From Chromatiales bacterium (lineage in GTDB: Bacteria; Pseudomonadota; Gammaproteobacteria; JAGRGH01), in NCBI GenBank assembly GCA_020445605.1, contig JAGRGH010000031.1:124001-188000 (forward strand): a DNA stretch of 64,000 bases. Reading direction: 5' to 3'. The notes beneath the pieces were generated by a model, which was given only the letters and a program-made list of their open reading frames with translations, made no database searches and had not been told where the DNA came from. The translations under genes and the position numbers were made by a program. Below are positions 35,303-44,154 of this stretch, piece after piece. Position 1 is the stretch's first letter, and the number at the start of each line of letters is the position of its first letter.

Positions 35303-37021
35303 TCACGCAACCGGATCGAGGGCTTCAACCACGAGTTGTGGCGCCGTCACCCCGCGGAAGGTGTTGAGGTCGAGACGGTAGGCGAGATGGACCTGACGCG
35401 AGCCATCGGCCAGCTGCGCCTGATTGAAGGCGATCGCGTCGATGCGACCCCCACCGTCCGGATGCCGGAGATCGAGCTTCAGGTGCGCATCGCCGACGAC
35501 CCGAGCGCCGAGCACCTCGAAGCGGTTATCGAACACCGGCTCCTCGAAGCCCGGCCCCCAGGGTCCGCCGTCGGCCAGCGCACGCGCCAGTGCGTGCCCA
35601 ATCTCACCGGCCGCGAGCGGCCCGTCGCTGGCCAGTTCACCGCCGCTCAGGGCGTCCTCGCCTAGCCTTTCGACGGCGCCGACAAACGCATCGCGAAACT
35701 CGGCATAACGATCGGCGGCGATGGTCAGGCCGGCCGCGGCGGCGTGCCCGCCAAAGCGTTCGATCAGCCCGGGGTGGGCGGCATCCACCGCCGCCAGCAC
35801 CTCGCGCACATGCACTCCCGCCACCGAGCGCGCGGAACCCTTCAGGGCGTCCGTGCCATCCGGCGCGAACGCCACGACCGGGCGATGGACGCGGTCCTTG
35901 ATGCGTCCGGCGACGATGCCGACGACGCCGGCATGCCAGTCCGTTCCGGTCAGGCAGACGGCCGCCGGCAGCGCACCCTGCCGCTCTGCGACCAGCGCCT
36001 CGAGATCGCCGGCCGCCTGCTCGGCCATCTGCGCCTCCACAGCACGGCGCTCCAGATTCAGCTGCTCCAGGCGCAGGGCGAATTCCTGCGCCCGGCCGGC
36101 ATCGCCGGCAAGCAGACATTCCACGCCGAGCGTCATGTCATCGAGCCGACCGGCGGCGTTCAGCCGCGGCGCCGCGGCGAAGGCGAGATCGCTCGTTCGC
36201 GCCCGGACATGCGACCGCCCACCCTGCTTGAGCAACGCAGCGAGGCCCGGTCGGGCACGCCCGGCGCGGATGCGCCCGAGGCCATTGGCGACCAGGATGC
36301 GGTTGGCATGGTCCAGGGGCACGACATCGGCAATCGTGCCCAGCGCCACGAGGTCGAGCAGTTCGGCGAGATTCGGCTCGGACACCGCCGCGCCGAACCA
36401 GCCGCTCGCCCGCAGCGCCGCACGCACGCCGAGCAGCAGATAGAACAGCACCCCGACCCCGGCCAGGCTGCGAGCCGGGAAGTCGGCGTCGCAAAGCTGC
36501 GGGTTCACGATCGCGCGCGCCGCCGGCAGTTCCGGTCCCGGCAGGTGATGATCCGTGATCACCACCTCGAGCCCGGCCGCATTGGCGGCGTCCACGCCTT
36601 CCAGCGCGGCGATCCCATTGTCGACCGTGATCAGCAGCTCGGCGCCCTGCCCGCGCGCGGCGTCCACGAGTGCCGGCGTCAGACCGTAGCCGAGCCGGAA
36701 GCGGTCCGGCACCAGATAGGACACCCCGGTCGCGCCGCAGGCGCGCAGACCGAGCACCGCGACCGCGCAGCCCGTTGCGCCGTCGGCGTCGAAATCCCCG
36801 CAGACGACGATCCGCCGCCCGGCGCGGACGGCGTCCGCGACGACTTCCGCGGCCTCGGCAAGCCCCGTGAAGCGTTCGGGATGCGGGAGCCTGGCGAGCG
36901 AATAGTCCAGTGCCCCGGCATCCGGGACGCGCCGCGCCGCGTACACGCGCCGCAACACCGGATGCAGGCCTCCCGGCAACGCGTCCGGATCATGGTGCAG
37001 CGGGCGACGGACCAGACGCAT
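35303..37021 (-). CDS. recJ: Single-stranded-DNA-specific exonuclease RecJ
   Basis: A 572-residue 5'-3' single-strand exonuclease for recombination and mismatch repair. DHH-family motifs are complete: CGDFDADGATG (motif I), ITVDNG, ITDHHLPGPE (the DHH), and DHHA1 motif GGHAAAAGLTI, followed by the OB-fold C-terminus. The ATG at 37021 (MRLVRRPL) overlaps the TGA of the upstream gene (TGATG), indicating translational coupling; the longer open frame is not needed. Length matches the family. Confidence 0.95.
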   Translation of the reverse strand: MRLVRRPLHHDPDALPGGLHPVLRRVYAARRVPDAGALDYSLARLPHPERFTGLAEAAEVVADAVRAGRRIVVCGDFDADGATGCAVAVLGLRACGATGVSYLVPDRFRLGYGLTPALVDAARGQGAELLITVDNGIAALEGVDAANAAGLEVVITDHHLPGPELPAARAIVNPQLCDADFPARSLAGVGVLFYLLLGVRAALRASGWFGAAVSEPNLAELLDLVALGTIADVVPLDHANRILVANGLGRIRAGRARPGLAALLKQGGRSHVRARTSDLAFAAAPRLNAAGRLDDMTLGVECLLAGDAGRAQEFALRLEQLNLERRAVEAQMAEQAAGDLEALVAERQGALPAAVCLTGTDWHAGVVGIVAGRIKDRVHRPVVAFAPDGTDALKGSARSVAGVHVREVLAAVDAAHPGLIERFGGHAAAAGLTIAADRYAEFRDAFVGAVERLGEDALSGGELASDGPLAAGEIGHALARALADGGPWGPGFEEPVFDNRFEVLGARVVGDAHLKLDLRHPDGGGRIDAIAFNQAQLADGSRQVHLAYRLDLNTFRGVTAPQLVVEALDPVA

Positions 37022-38013
37022 CAGTTCGTCCGCAGGTAGTCCGCGAACGGCCGCGGCCGGCGCCAGCGCGCCAGGCCACGCGCGGCACGGCACCGAAACA
37101 CCCGGCCGTCGCCGGCCGACAGTTCGATGCCGTCGCGCGCGGCCCCGGCGTGTTCATCGAGCCAGTGCGGCAGTTCGGCATCGAGTTGGGCCAGCGCGTC
37201 CAGCCAGCGCTGCGCATCGAACGAAAGCAGGGCCTGTTCGACCCGCGAATCGAACCGCAGGACCTCGACCCGCGAGGGCTGCACCGCCGGCGCGGCCCGA
37301 CCGGCCAGGCCACGCAGCAGCGGATCGTCACCGACCAGTCGGATTGCGGACGCCGGGGGCCCGGCCGGCAACGCCCCCTCGCCCCACAGCCACAGGCCGT
37401 TCAGGGCCGGCCGGCGCGCGGCCAGTCGGGCGGTGTTGACCGGGTCCGAATGAAACAGCATCTGCGCCTCGGTCATGAGCCGCGTGGCAGCGACGGCATC
37501 GGGTCCGCCCGGCAGCTGCGGGCCGATGTTGCGACCGGCGACGGAAACCAGCGGGTGCGTGGTGATCGCAATCGGCCGCGCACTGCCGATCAGCCAGGTG
37601 CCGGCGCGCGGACTGTCGTGAAGCGAAAGCCCGTCGTCGGCGAGATGGGTTGCCAGCCGCGTACGCAGGGCAGCGAGTTCGGCGGCGTTCCAGACCAGCG
37701 ACTCGGGCGGAAACAGGACCAGGCGGTCGGTATCCGGACGCAGGTGCACAGGCGTGGCACAAAGCCAGTGGGGTCCGGCGTCCGCGGGCAATCCGCCATC
37801 GGACACCGAAACCGCGTACAGCGCGGCCGTCGGCCCGCGACAGCCGGCCGGCCAGTCGACTCCGGCGGCCGCGAGCAGCGCCGCGGCGGTGTCCGCCCCG
37901 CCGCCGTCACGCACGACCGCCCCGTGCAGCAGACGTTCGAGCGCGGGCAATCGTGGCACCTCGGCCCCGGTCTGCGGCAGCGTCAGTGCGCCACCTAGAA
38001 CCAGCTTGAGCAC
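37021..38013 (-). CDS. RpfE-like regulatory / phosphoglycerate-mutase-fold-like protein
   Basis: A 330-residue cytoplasmic protein that begins LVLGGALTLPQTG and includes CATPVHLRPDTDRL and LNGLWLWGEGALP, patterns of the RpfE family found next to recJ in Xanthomonas and relatives. The family has been compared with the phosphoglycerate mutase/alkaline phosphatase superfamily, but many catalytic residues are not evident, so the biochemical role is open. It is translationally coupled to recJ and follows thrC. Confidence 0.7.
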   Translation of the reverse strand: MLKLVLGGALTLPQTGAEVPRLPALERLLHGAVVRDGGGADTAAALLAAAGVDWPAGCRGPTAALYAVSVSDGGLPADAGPHWLCATPVHLRPDTDRLVLFPPESLVWNAAELAALRTRLATHLADDGLSLHDSPRAGTWLIGSARPIAITTHPLVSVAGRNIGPQLPGGPDAVAATRLMTEAQMLFHSDPVNTARLAARRPALNGLWLWGEGALPAGPPASAIRLVGDDPLLRGLAGRAAPAVQPSRVEVLRFDSRVEQALLSFDAQRWLDALAQLDAELPHWLDEHAGAARDGIELSAGDGRVFRCRAARGLARWRRPRPFADYLRTN

Positions 38014-38042
38014 GAGGTGGCTATTTCTTACAGATCAGTCGA

Positions 38043-39185
38043 TTAGGAGAGATTCTTCAGAATCGTTTCGCGCACTGCATTCAGGTCCGCGGGGATGGTC
38101 AGGACCTGCGCGGTGCTCTGCTTGATCGCCGTGTCCGGGTCCTTCAGACCGTGGCCCGTCAGTGTGCAAACGACCGTGCTGCCGGCCGGAATCTTGCCCG
38201 CTGCGGCATCGCGCAGCGCCCCCGCGACCGAGGTCGCCGAGGCCGGTTCACAGAACACGCCCTCACGCTCGGCGAGCAGTTTCTGGGCGGCGAGGATTTC
38301 CTCGTCCGTGCACTCGTCGAACCAGCCGTCGGATTCCTCGCGCACGATCCAGGCCTGATCCCAGGACTGCGGGTGGCCGATGCGGATCGCGGTCGCGACG
38401 GTCTCCGGATGATCGACCATCGCGCCGCGCATGAACGGCGCCGCGCCCGCGGCCTGATAACCGACCATGCGCGGGCGCCGATCGGTCTCCGGCTTGCAGC
38501 GGAAATGACAGTCGCCGTTGCAGAACGCACAGGCGCGCGTCACGACCGCATGCTCGCCGCGCGCGAGTTCGCTGTAGCCGATCCAGTGCGCAGTGATGTT
38601 GCCGGCGTTGCCGACCGGCAGACAGTGGAAGTCCGGCACCCGGCCCAGCGCATCGACGATCTCGAACGCGGCGGTCTTCTGCCCTTGCAGACGGTATGGA
38701 TTGATCGAGTTGACGATGGTCACGGGCGCGGTCTCGGCGACCTGCTTGACCAGTGCCATGCCGGCATCGAAGTTGCCGCGAATCTGGATCACGACCGCGC
38801 CGTGCATCATGGCCTGCGCGAGTTTGCCCTGGGCGATCTTGCCGTCCGGGATCAGCACGAAGGCCGTGATGCCCGCACGCGCCGCATAGGCCGCGGCCGC
38901 GGCCGAGGTGTTGCCGGTCGACGCGCAGATGATCGCGCGCGAGCCTTCTTCCACCGCCCGCGTCACGGCCATGGTCATGCCGCGATCCTTGAACGAGCCG
39001 GTCGGATTCAGGCCTTCGAACTTCACATGCAGCTCGATATCCAGACCCAGCGCCGCCGGGATGTTGTGCAACTGGATCAGCGGCGTGCCGCCCTCGCCCA
39101 GTTCGATTTCGCGTGTGCTGGCCGACACCGGCAGGCGTTCGTGCCAGCGCCGGATCAGGCCACCATGGGGTCGTTCGGCGGACAT
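38043..39185 (-). CDS. thrC: Threonine synthase with cysteine-rich insertion
   Basis: A 380-residue PLP enzyme that converts O-phosphohomoserine to threonine. The PLP lysine is K66 in [10 protein letters not shown], the phosphate loop is GNAGN, and [18 protein letters not shown] is typical of class II enzymes. Between GYSEL and [13 protein letters not shown] there is an insertion of about 20 residues with C219, C222, C226, H227 and C230 (CX2CX3CX3C), which might bind metal. It follows hom by 29 bp in the hom-thrC order, so both belong to one threonine operon with alaC upstream. Confidence 0.94.
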   Translation of the reverse strand: MSAERPHGGLIRRWHERLPVSASTREIELGEGGTPLIQLHNIPAALGLDIELHVKFEGLNPTGSFKDRGMTMAVTRAVEEGSRAIICASTGNTSAAAAAYAARAGITAFVLIPDGKIAQGKLAQAMMHGAVVIQIRGNFDAGMALVKQVAETAPVTIVNSINPYRLQGQKTAAFEIVDALGRVPDFHCLPVGNAGNITAHWIGYSELARGEHAVVTRACAFCNGDCHFRCKPETDRRPRMVGYQAAGAAPFMRGAMVDHPETVATAIRIGHPQSWDQAWIVREESDGWFDECTDEEILAAQKLLAEREGVFCEPASATSVAGALRDAAAGKIPAGSTVVCTLTGHGLKDPDTAIKQSTAQVLTIPADLNAVRETILKNLS

Positions 39186-39214
39186 GCGTTGATCTCCTCG
39201 CAGGGTCGCCCGCT

Positions 39215-40528
39215 TCAGCGCGCGAGTTGTTCGACCCGCAACCGCGTCACCGGACCGGCGACACTGTGCAGGGCCTCGATTTCAGACAGCGCCGCGTTCA
39301 TCTGCCCCTCGCGCACCGGATGCGTGAGAAGGATCAGCGGCACGTAGCGGGCATCTTCGTCGGCCTCCTTCTGGATCACGGCCTCGATTGAGATGCCCGC
39401 CTCGCCGAGGATGTGCGTGATCGCGGCCAGCACGCCGGGCTGGTCCTCGGCATTGATGCGCAGGTAGTAGCCAGTCTGTGCATCCGCGATGTCGAGCAGC
39501 GGGATGTTCTCGATCGCCGAGGGCTGGAACGCCAGGTGCGGCACGCGGTTGTCGGGGTCGGTCGTCAGCGCGCGCACGACATCGACCAGGTCCGCAACCA
39601 CGGCCGAAGCGGTCGGCAGCGATCCGGCGCCGGCGCCGTAATAGAGGGTGGGTCCAACCGCATCCCCGGTGACCAGCACGGCGTTCATGACGCCGTCGAC
39701 GTTCGCAATCAGTCGCCGCTCCGGGATCAGCGTCGGATGCACGCGCAGTTCGATGCCGTGCGGACGTCGGCGCGCGATGCCCAGATGCTTGATGCGATAG
39801 CCGAGTTCGCCGGCGTAGTGCACATCCGCCGGGGTGATCTTCGTGATCCCCTCGGTGTACACGCGTTCGAGCTGCAGCGGGATGCCGAAGGCGATCGAGG
39901 CCAGGATTGTGAGCTTGTGCGCCGCATCGATGCCCTCGACGTCGAAGGTCGGATCGGCCTCCGCGTAGCCGAGCTGCTGCGCCTCGGCCAGCACGTCGTC
40001 GAACGCACGGCCCTTGTCGCGCATCTCGGTCAGGATGAAATTGCCGGTGCCGTTGATGATGCCCGCGAGCCATTCAATGCGGTTCGCGGCCAGCCCCTCG
40101 CGAATGGACTTGATGATCGGGATGCCGCCGGCGACGGCCGCCTCGAACGCCACCGTAACGCCCTTGCGCTCGGCGGCGGCAAAGATCTCGTTGCCGTGCA
40201 GTGCGATCAGCGCCTTGTTCGCGGTGACGACATGCTTGTCGTTTTCAATCGCGCGCAGCACGAGCTCGCGCGCGGGCTCATAACCGCCAATCAGCTCGAC
40301 GACGATCTCGACATCGGGATTGTCGACGACCGCGAATGCGTCGTCGGTGATCTGGATGGCATCCAGTCCTTCGAGCCGGCTCGGATCGTAGGCCTTGGCG
40401 GCCGCATGGGTGATGCGGATCTCGCGCCCCGCGCGCCGCGCGATTTCCGCGCCATTGCGATGCAGCACATTGACCGTGCCGCCGCCGACGGTGCCCAAGC
40501 CGAGCAGTCCGACATTGATCGGTTGCAA
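39215..40528 (-). CDS. hom: Homoserine dehydrogenase
   Basis: A 437-residue NAD(P)-dependent enzyme reducing aspartate semialdehyde to homoserine. The Rossmann loop is [13 protein letters not shown], the core has [24 protein letters not shown] and [15 protein letters not shown] with the catalytic lysine. A C-terminal ACT domain (~350-430, [23 protein letters not shown]) suggests threonine feedback. It is monofunctional, without an aspartokinase domain. It lies 48 bp downstream of alaC. Confidence 0.96.
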   Translation of the reverse strand: MQPINVGLLGLGTVGGGTVNVLHRNGAEIARRAGREIRITHAAAKAYDPSRLEGLDAIQITDDAFAVVDNPDVEIVVELIGGYEPARELVLRAIENDKHVVTANKALIALHGNEIFAAAERKGVTVAFEAAVAGGIPIIKSIREGLAANRIEWLAGIINGTGNFILTEMRDKGRAFDDVLAEAQQLGYAEADPTFDVEGIDAAHKLTILASIAFGIPLQLERVYTEGITKITPADVHYAGELGYRIKHLGIARRRPHGIELRVHPTLIPERRLIANVDGVMNAVLVTGDAVGPTLYYGAGAGSLPTASAVVADLVDVVRALTTDPDNRVPHLAFQPSAIENIPLLDIADAQTGYYLRINAEDQPGVLAAITHILGEAGISIEAVIQKEADEDARYVPLILLTHPVREGQMNAALSEIEALHSVAGPVTRLRVEQLAR

Positions 40529-40576
40529 GACAACCCCCTGAAAAAAGCGTGTGTAATGAGTGCCGGAGCGGGCCGG

Positions 40577-41782
40577 TCAACCGCTGGCGACGTCCGCCCC
40601 GGCCGAGGCGTCGCGACGCAGCATGTCGCGAATGCCGCGCACGGCCTGGCGCGTGCGGTGCTCGTTTTCGATCAGCGCGAAGCGTACATGCCCGTCGCCA
40701 TACTCCCCGAAACCGACGCCGGGCGACACCGCGACCTTGGCCTGCGCGAGCAGGTGCTTGGAAAACTCGATCGAACCCATCGCGCGATAGGGTTCCGGGA
40801 TCGGCGCCCAGACGAACATCGTCGCCTTCGGCGGTTCGATCTCCCAGCCGGCGGCATTGAGGCCGCCGCACAGAACGTCGCGCCGGCTCTGGTACATGTC
40901 ACGGATTTCCGCGACACAGTCCTGCGGGCCTTCCAGCGCGGCAATGGCCGCCACCTGGATCGGCGTAAACATGCCGTAGTCCAGATACGACTTGATCTTC
41001 GCGAGCGCGGCGACGAGTTCGGCGTTGCCGACCATGAAGCCGACGCGCCAGCCCGGCATGTTGTAGCTCTTCGACAGCGAGAAGAACTCCACTGCGACGT
41101 CGATCGCGCCCGGCACCTGCAGGATCGACGGCGCGACATAGCCGTCGAACACCAGATCCGCATAGGCGATGTCCTGCACGATCCAGATGCCGTACTCGCG
41201 GGCGATCGCCACAACCCGCTCGAAAAACGGCAGCTCCACGCAGCGCGCGGTCGGATTCGCCGGGAAGTTCAGCACCAGCAGCTTCGGGCGCGGCCAGGAA
41301 TCGTGGATCGCGCGCTGGAGGTTCTCGATGAAGCCTTCCTCGGTCTCGAACGGCACGTGGCGGATGTCCGCCCCGGCGATGACGAAGCCGAACGGATGGA
41401 TCGGATAGGCCGGGTTCGGCACCAGCACGGCATCGCCGGGTTCGACAGTGGCGAGCGCGAGGTGCGCGAGGCCCTCCTTCGAACCGATGGTCACGATGGC
41501 CTGCGTTTCCGGGTCCAAGTCCACGTCGAAACGGGTCTTGTACCACTTGCAGATCGCCCGGCGCAGGCGCGGAATCCCCCGCGACATGGAATAGCGGTGC
41601 GTATCCTCGCGCTGGGCCACTTCGACGAGTTTCTCGACGATGTGCCGCGGCGTCGGCTGGTCCGGATTGCCCATGCCGAAGTCGATCACGTCCTCGCCGC
41701 GCGCGCGGGCCGCGCGCTTGAGTTCCGTGACGATGCTGAACACGTACGGCGGCAGCCGTTTGATGCGCGGGAAATCCTGCAT
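40577..41782 (-). CDS. alaC: Alanine aminotransferase, AlaC type
   Basis: A 401-residue fold-type I aminotransferase. It begins [19 protein letters not shown] and includes [23 protein letters not shown], and the PLP lysine in [19 protein letters not shown], which matches AlaC/YfdZ. It transfers amino groups between glutamate and pyruvate. The ATG at 41782 is preferred; an upstream in-frame start (41830) would add a proline-rich tail. Its place ahead of hom-thrC is common in gammaproteobacteria. Confidence 0.92.
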   Translation of the reverse strand: MQDFPRIKRLPPYVFSIVTELKRAARARGEDVIDFGMGNPDQPTPRHIVEKLVEVAQREDTHRYSMSRGIPRLRRAICKWYKTRFDVDLDPETQAIVTIGSKEGLAHLALATVEPGDAVLVPNPAYPIHPFGFVIAGADIRHVPFETEEGFIENLQRAIHDSWPRPKLLVLNFPANPTARCVELPFFERVVAIAREYGIWIVQDIAYADLVFDGYVAPSILQVPGAIDVAVEFFSLSKSYNMPGWRVGFMVGNAELVAALAKIKSYLDYGMFTPIQVAAIAALEGPQDCVAEIRDMYQSRRDVLCGGLNAAGWEIEPPKATMFVWAPIPEPYRAMGSIEFSKHLLAQAKVAVSPGVGFGEYGDGHVRFALIENEHRTRQAVRGIRDMLRRDASAGADVASG

Positions 41783-42073
41783 GGGGGCGGGCGGCGGGAG
41801 GGTGCGGGCGAAAGAGCAAACGTTATCCAAAGGCGCGCTCCGCTGTCAAAAATTCGACCGGTTTTGATGCAAATTTCCGTAACGCCCTGCCGTTCCTGTG
41901 GGTCCGGGGCCGGCCGGCACCCTCCGTTCGGCCAGCCTGGCTGCATTCGCGCTCCCGCAGGGCAGCTGTTATAAAGGGCTGCTCGATCTGATCGCGCGTC
42001 CCGCAAAATTCGTTGGCCCTCACCGTGGGCTGCATCTGGGGCCGTTCGGCCACCGCCACGGGGAGCCACCGTC

Positions 42074-43540
42074 ATGTACAAGTCCAGCGGCGCACATCGC
42101 GCCACGCCCGAATCCGGTCATCGCCGGGCCGGCACCTCGACCTACAAGGTCTATACGCCCCGTAACTGGCGGGAGATTCCGCAGGTTGCGCGTCTGTCCG
42201 AGTCGACGCGAGCAGCGGTCGATGTCGTCTCGCAGGTGCTGCCATTCCGCGTGGACGGATATGTCGTAGATCAGCTGATCGACTGGGGCCGCGCCCCGGA
42301 CGACCCGATCTTCCGTCTGACCTTTCCGCAGCGCGAGATGCTGGCGCCGAAGGAGTTCGACCGTATCGCGGGGCTGCTGCGTGGCCGCGCCGGCAAGGCG
42401 AAACTCGCCACCGCTGTTCACGAAATTCGCCAGCGGCTGAACCCCCATCCGGCCGGCCAGCTGGATCTGAACCGGCCGCTCGACCCGGGCGGCGAGGTCA
42501 TCAACGGCCTGCAGCACAAGTACCGGGAGACGGTGCTGTTCTTCCCGAAGGCCGGGCAGGTCTGCCACAGCTATTGCACGTTCTGTTTCCGGTGGGCGCA
42601 GTTCGTCGGCGAGCGTGATCTCAAGATGGCGATCGACGACACCGACCGTTTGCTCGACTACCTGCGGGGCCACAAGGAAGTCAGCGATGTACTCGTGACC
42701 GGCGGTGATCCCATGGTCATGAACACCCGCCGCATTGAAGACTACCTGGACGGACTGGCCGCCCCGGCGTTCAACCATATCCGGTCGATTCGAATCGGGA
42801 CCAAGGCTCTTTCGTTCTGGCCGCAGCGATTTGTCACGGACCCCGATGCCGATGAGCTGTTGATGTTGTTCGAGCGCCTCGCAGAGTCCGGGCGCCAGAT
42901 CGCGCTGATGGCGCACATCAACCATCCACAGGAGATGCGCACGCACATGTTCGAGGCAGCCGTGCGCCGTCTGCGTTCGGCTGGCGTTCAGATTCGAACC
43001 CAGGCGCCGGTGCTGCGCCACATCAACGACCACGCCGACACCTGGGCGCGCATGTGGCGCGAACAGGTCGCGCTCGGATTGGTCCCCTACTACCAGTTTG
43101 TGGAGCGGGACACCGGGGCGCGGCGCTATTTTGAGGTCCCGCTCGCCCGTGCGTGGACGATCTACCGTGACGCCATCAGCCAGGTCTCGGGGCTTGCCAG
43201 GACCGCTCGCGGACCGTCCATGAGCGCCGGGCCCGGCAAGGTCGAAGTCCAGGGCGTGTCGGTGCTCAACGACGAACGTGTATTCGTGCTGCGCTTCATT
43301 CAGGCACGCAATCCAGCCTGGGTTCAGCGTCCGTTTTTCGCAAGGTTTGACGCGCAAGCGAGCTGGCTCGACCAGCTTCAACCCGCGTTTGGTGATCGCG
43401 AATTCTTCTACACACGCGAGTACCGGCGAATGATTGACACGCGCCGGGAATCCGCAGCGAAGGCGATTGGGCACCGCCAGGGCCGCCACGGCAGCGTGCG
43501 TCCAAACATTGTACCCAGCAGGCGTCCAATCCAGCGCTAG
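42074..43540 (+). CDS. Lysine 2,3-aminomutase-like radical SAM protein
   Basis: A 488-residue KamA-family protein with the cluster motif CX3CX2C in VCHSYCTFCFRW (C164, C168, C171). A PLP-lysine-like GPGK follows in the C-terminal part (MSAGPGKVEVQGV). Classical lysine aminomutases read CRHCTRRRF after the second cysteine; here it is CTFCFRWAQF, so it belongs to a different subgroup and the substrate may not be lysine. It is a stand-alone gene, divergent from alaC across 291 bp, with no neighbouring pathway gene. Confidence 0.82.
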   Translation: MYKSSGAHRATPESGHRRAGTSTYKVYTPRNWREIPQVARLSESTRAAVDVVSQVLPFRVDGYVVDQLIDWGRAPDDPIFRLTFPQREMLAPKEFDRIAGLLRGRAGKAKLATAVHEIRQRLNPHPAGQLDLNRPLDPGGEVINGLQHKYRETVLFFPKAGQVCHSYCTFCFRWAQFVGERDLKMAIDDTDRLLDYLRGHKEVSDVLVTGGDPMVMNTRRIEDYLDGLAAPAFNHIRSIRIGTKALSFWPQRFVTDPDADELLMLFERLAESGRQIALMAHINHPQEMRTHMFEAAVRRLRSAGVQIRTQAPVLRHINDHADTWARMWREQVALGLVPYYQFVERDTGARRYFEVPLARAWTIYRDAISQVSGLARTARGPSMSAGPGKVEVQGVSVLNDERVFVLRFIQARNPAWVQRPFFARFDAQASWLDQLQPAFGDREFFYTREYRRMIDTRRESAAKAIGHRQGRHGSVRPNIVPSRRPIQR

Positions 43541-43566
43541 CGCACCGGGGCTCGCTCCGGCTCGAC

Positions 43567-44154
43567 TCACATCAGCATTTCCGCTGGTTCGGGATCCGCG
43601 ACGACCACGTAGCGCAGTGGCCCACCCGGTACCAGCGCGTCGAACGGATAGCAGGTCACCAGCAGCAGGCGCTCGCCCGGGGCATCGACGTCGATCGAGG
43701 TCGTGCGCGAGTCGACGATGCGCAGCTCGCGGACCCGGTAGTCCACCGCGCCGCGCGCTGATTCCAGGCTGAGCGGCATCCCGGGCGCGAGCTCACGCAG
43801 GAACCGGAAATGGGTGTCCCGATGGCCGCTGAGCACCACCGTGCGCCCATCGCCGGGCAGACCGCTGCGCGGCGCATGTCCCGGGGCGAACGCCAGCGAA
43901 TTGCCGGCATCGCCCGAGAGCACGATCAGGTCGACACCGGCCCGCGCGACCCGCAGACGCGCCACCGGCCAGTGATCGGCCCAGGGCCAGGCCTTGTGCG
44001 CTGCGCCGTCGCTGCGGGTGTCCACCCAGGCCTGTTCGAGCAGGTGCTGCGCGAGCCAGGCCTTGGCCTGTATCCATGCGCCCTGCGCGAACGTGACGAC
44101 GCCGCCCAGAACCAGCACGGTCATACCCGCGACCATCCAGCCTCGGCGGCTCAT
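43567..44154 (-). CDS. Class GN sortase (proteobacterial)
   Basis: A 195-residue transpeptidase with an N-terminal signal anchor (~residues 7-25) and a complete sortase triad: H111 in LSGHRDTHFRFL, C168 in LLLVTCYPFDAL and R181 in GGPLRYVVVA. Class GN sortases occur in Gram-negative, often marine, bacteria with one dedicated substrate. The gene overlaps the sortase-target gene by 4 bp (ATGA) and converges with the aminomutase-like gene. Confidence 0.94.
   Translation of the reverse strand: MSRRGWMVAGMTVLVLGGVVTFAQGAWIQAKAWLAQHLLEQAWVDTRSDGAAHKAWPWADHWPVARLRVARAGVDLIVLSGDAGNSLAFAPGHAPRSGLPGDGRTVVLSGHRDTHFRFLRELAPGMPLSLESARGAVDYRVRELRIVDSRTTSIDVDAPGERLLLVTCYPFDALVPGGPLRYVVVADPEPAEMLM

Noticed and set aside
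39413-41974. 853-codon plus-strand open frame across hom and alaC
   Set aside because: It runs antisense to two well-recognised enzymes and has the composition of a mirror frame; no domain is visible.
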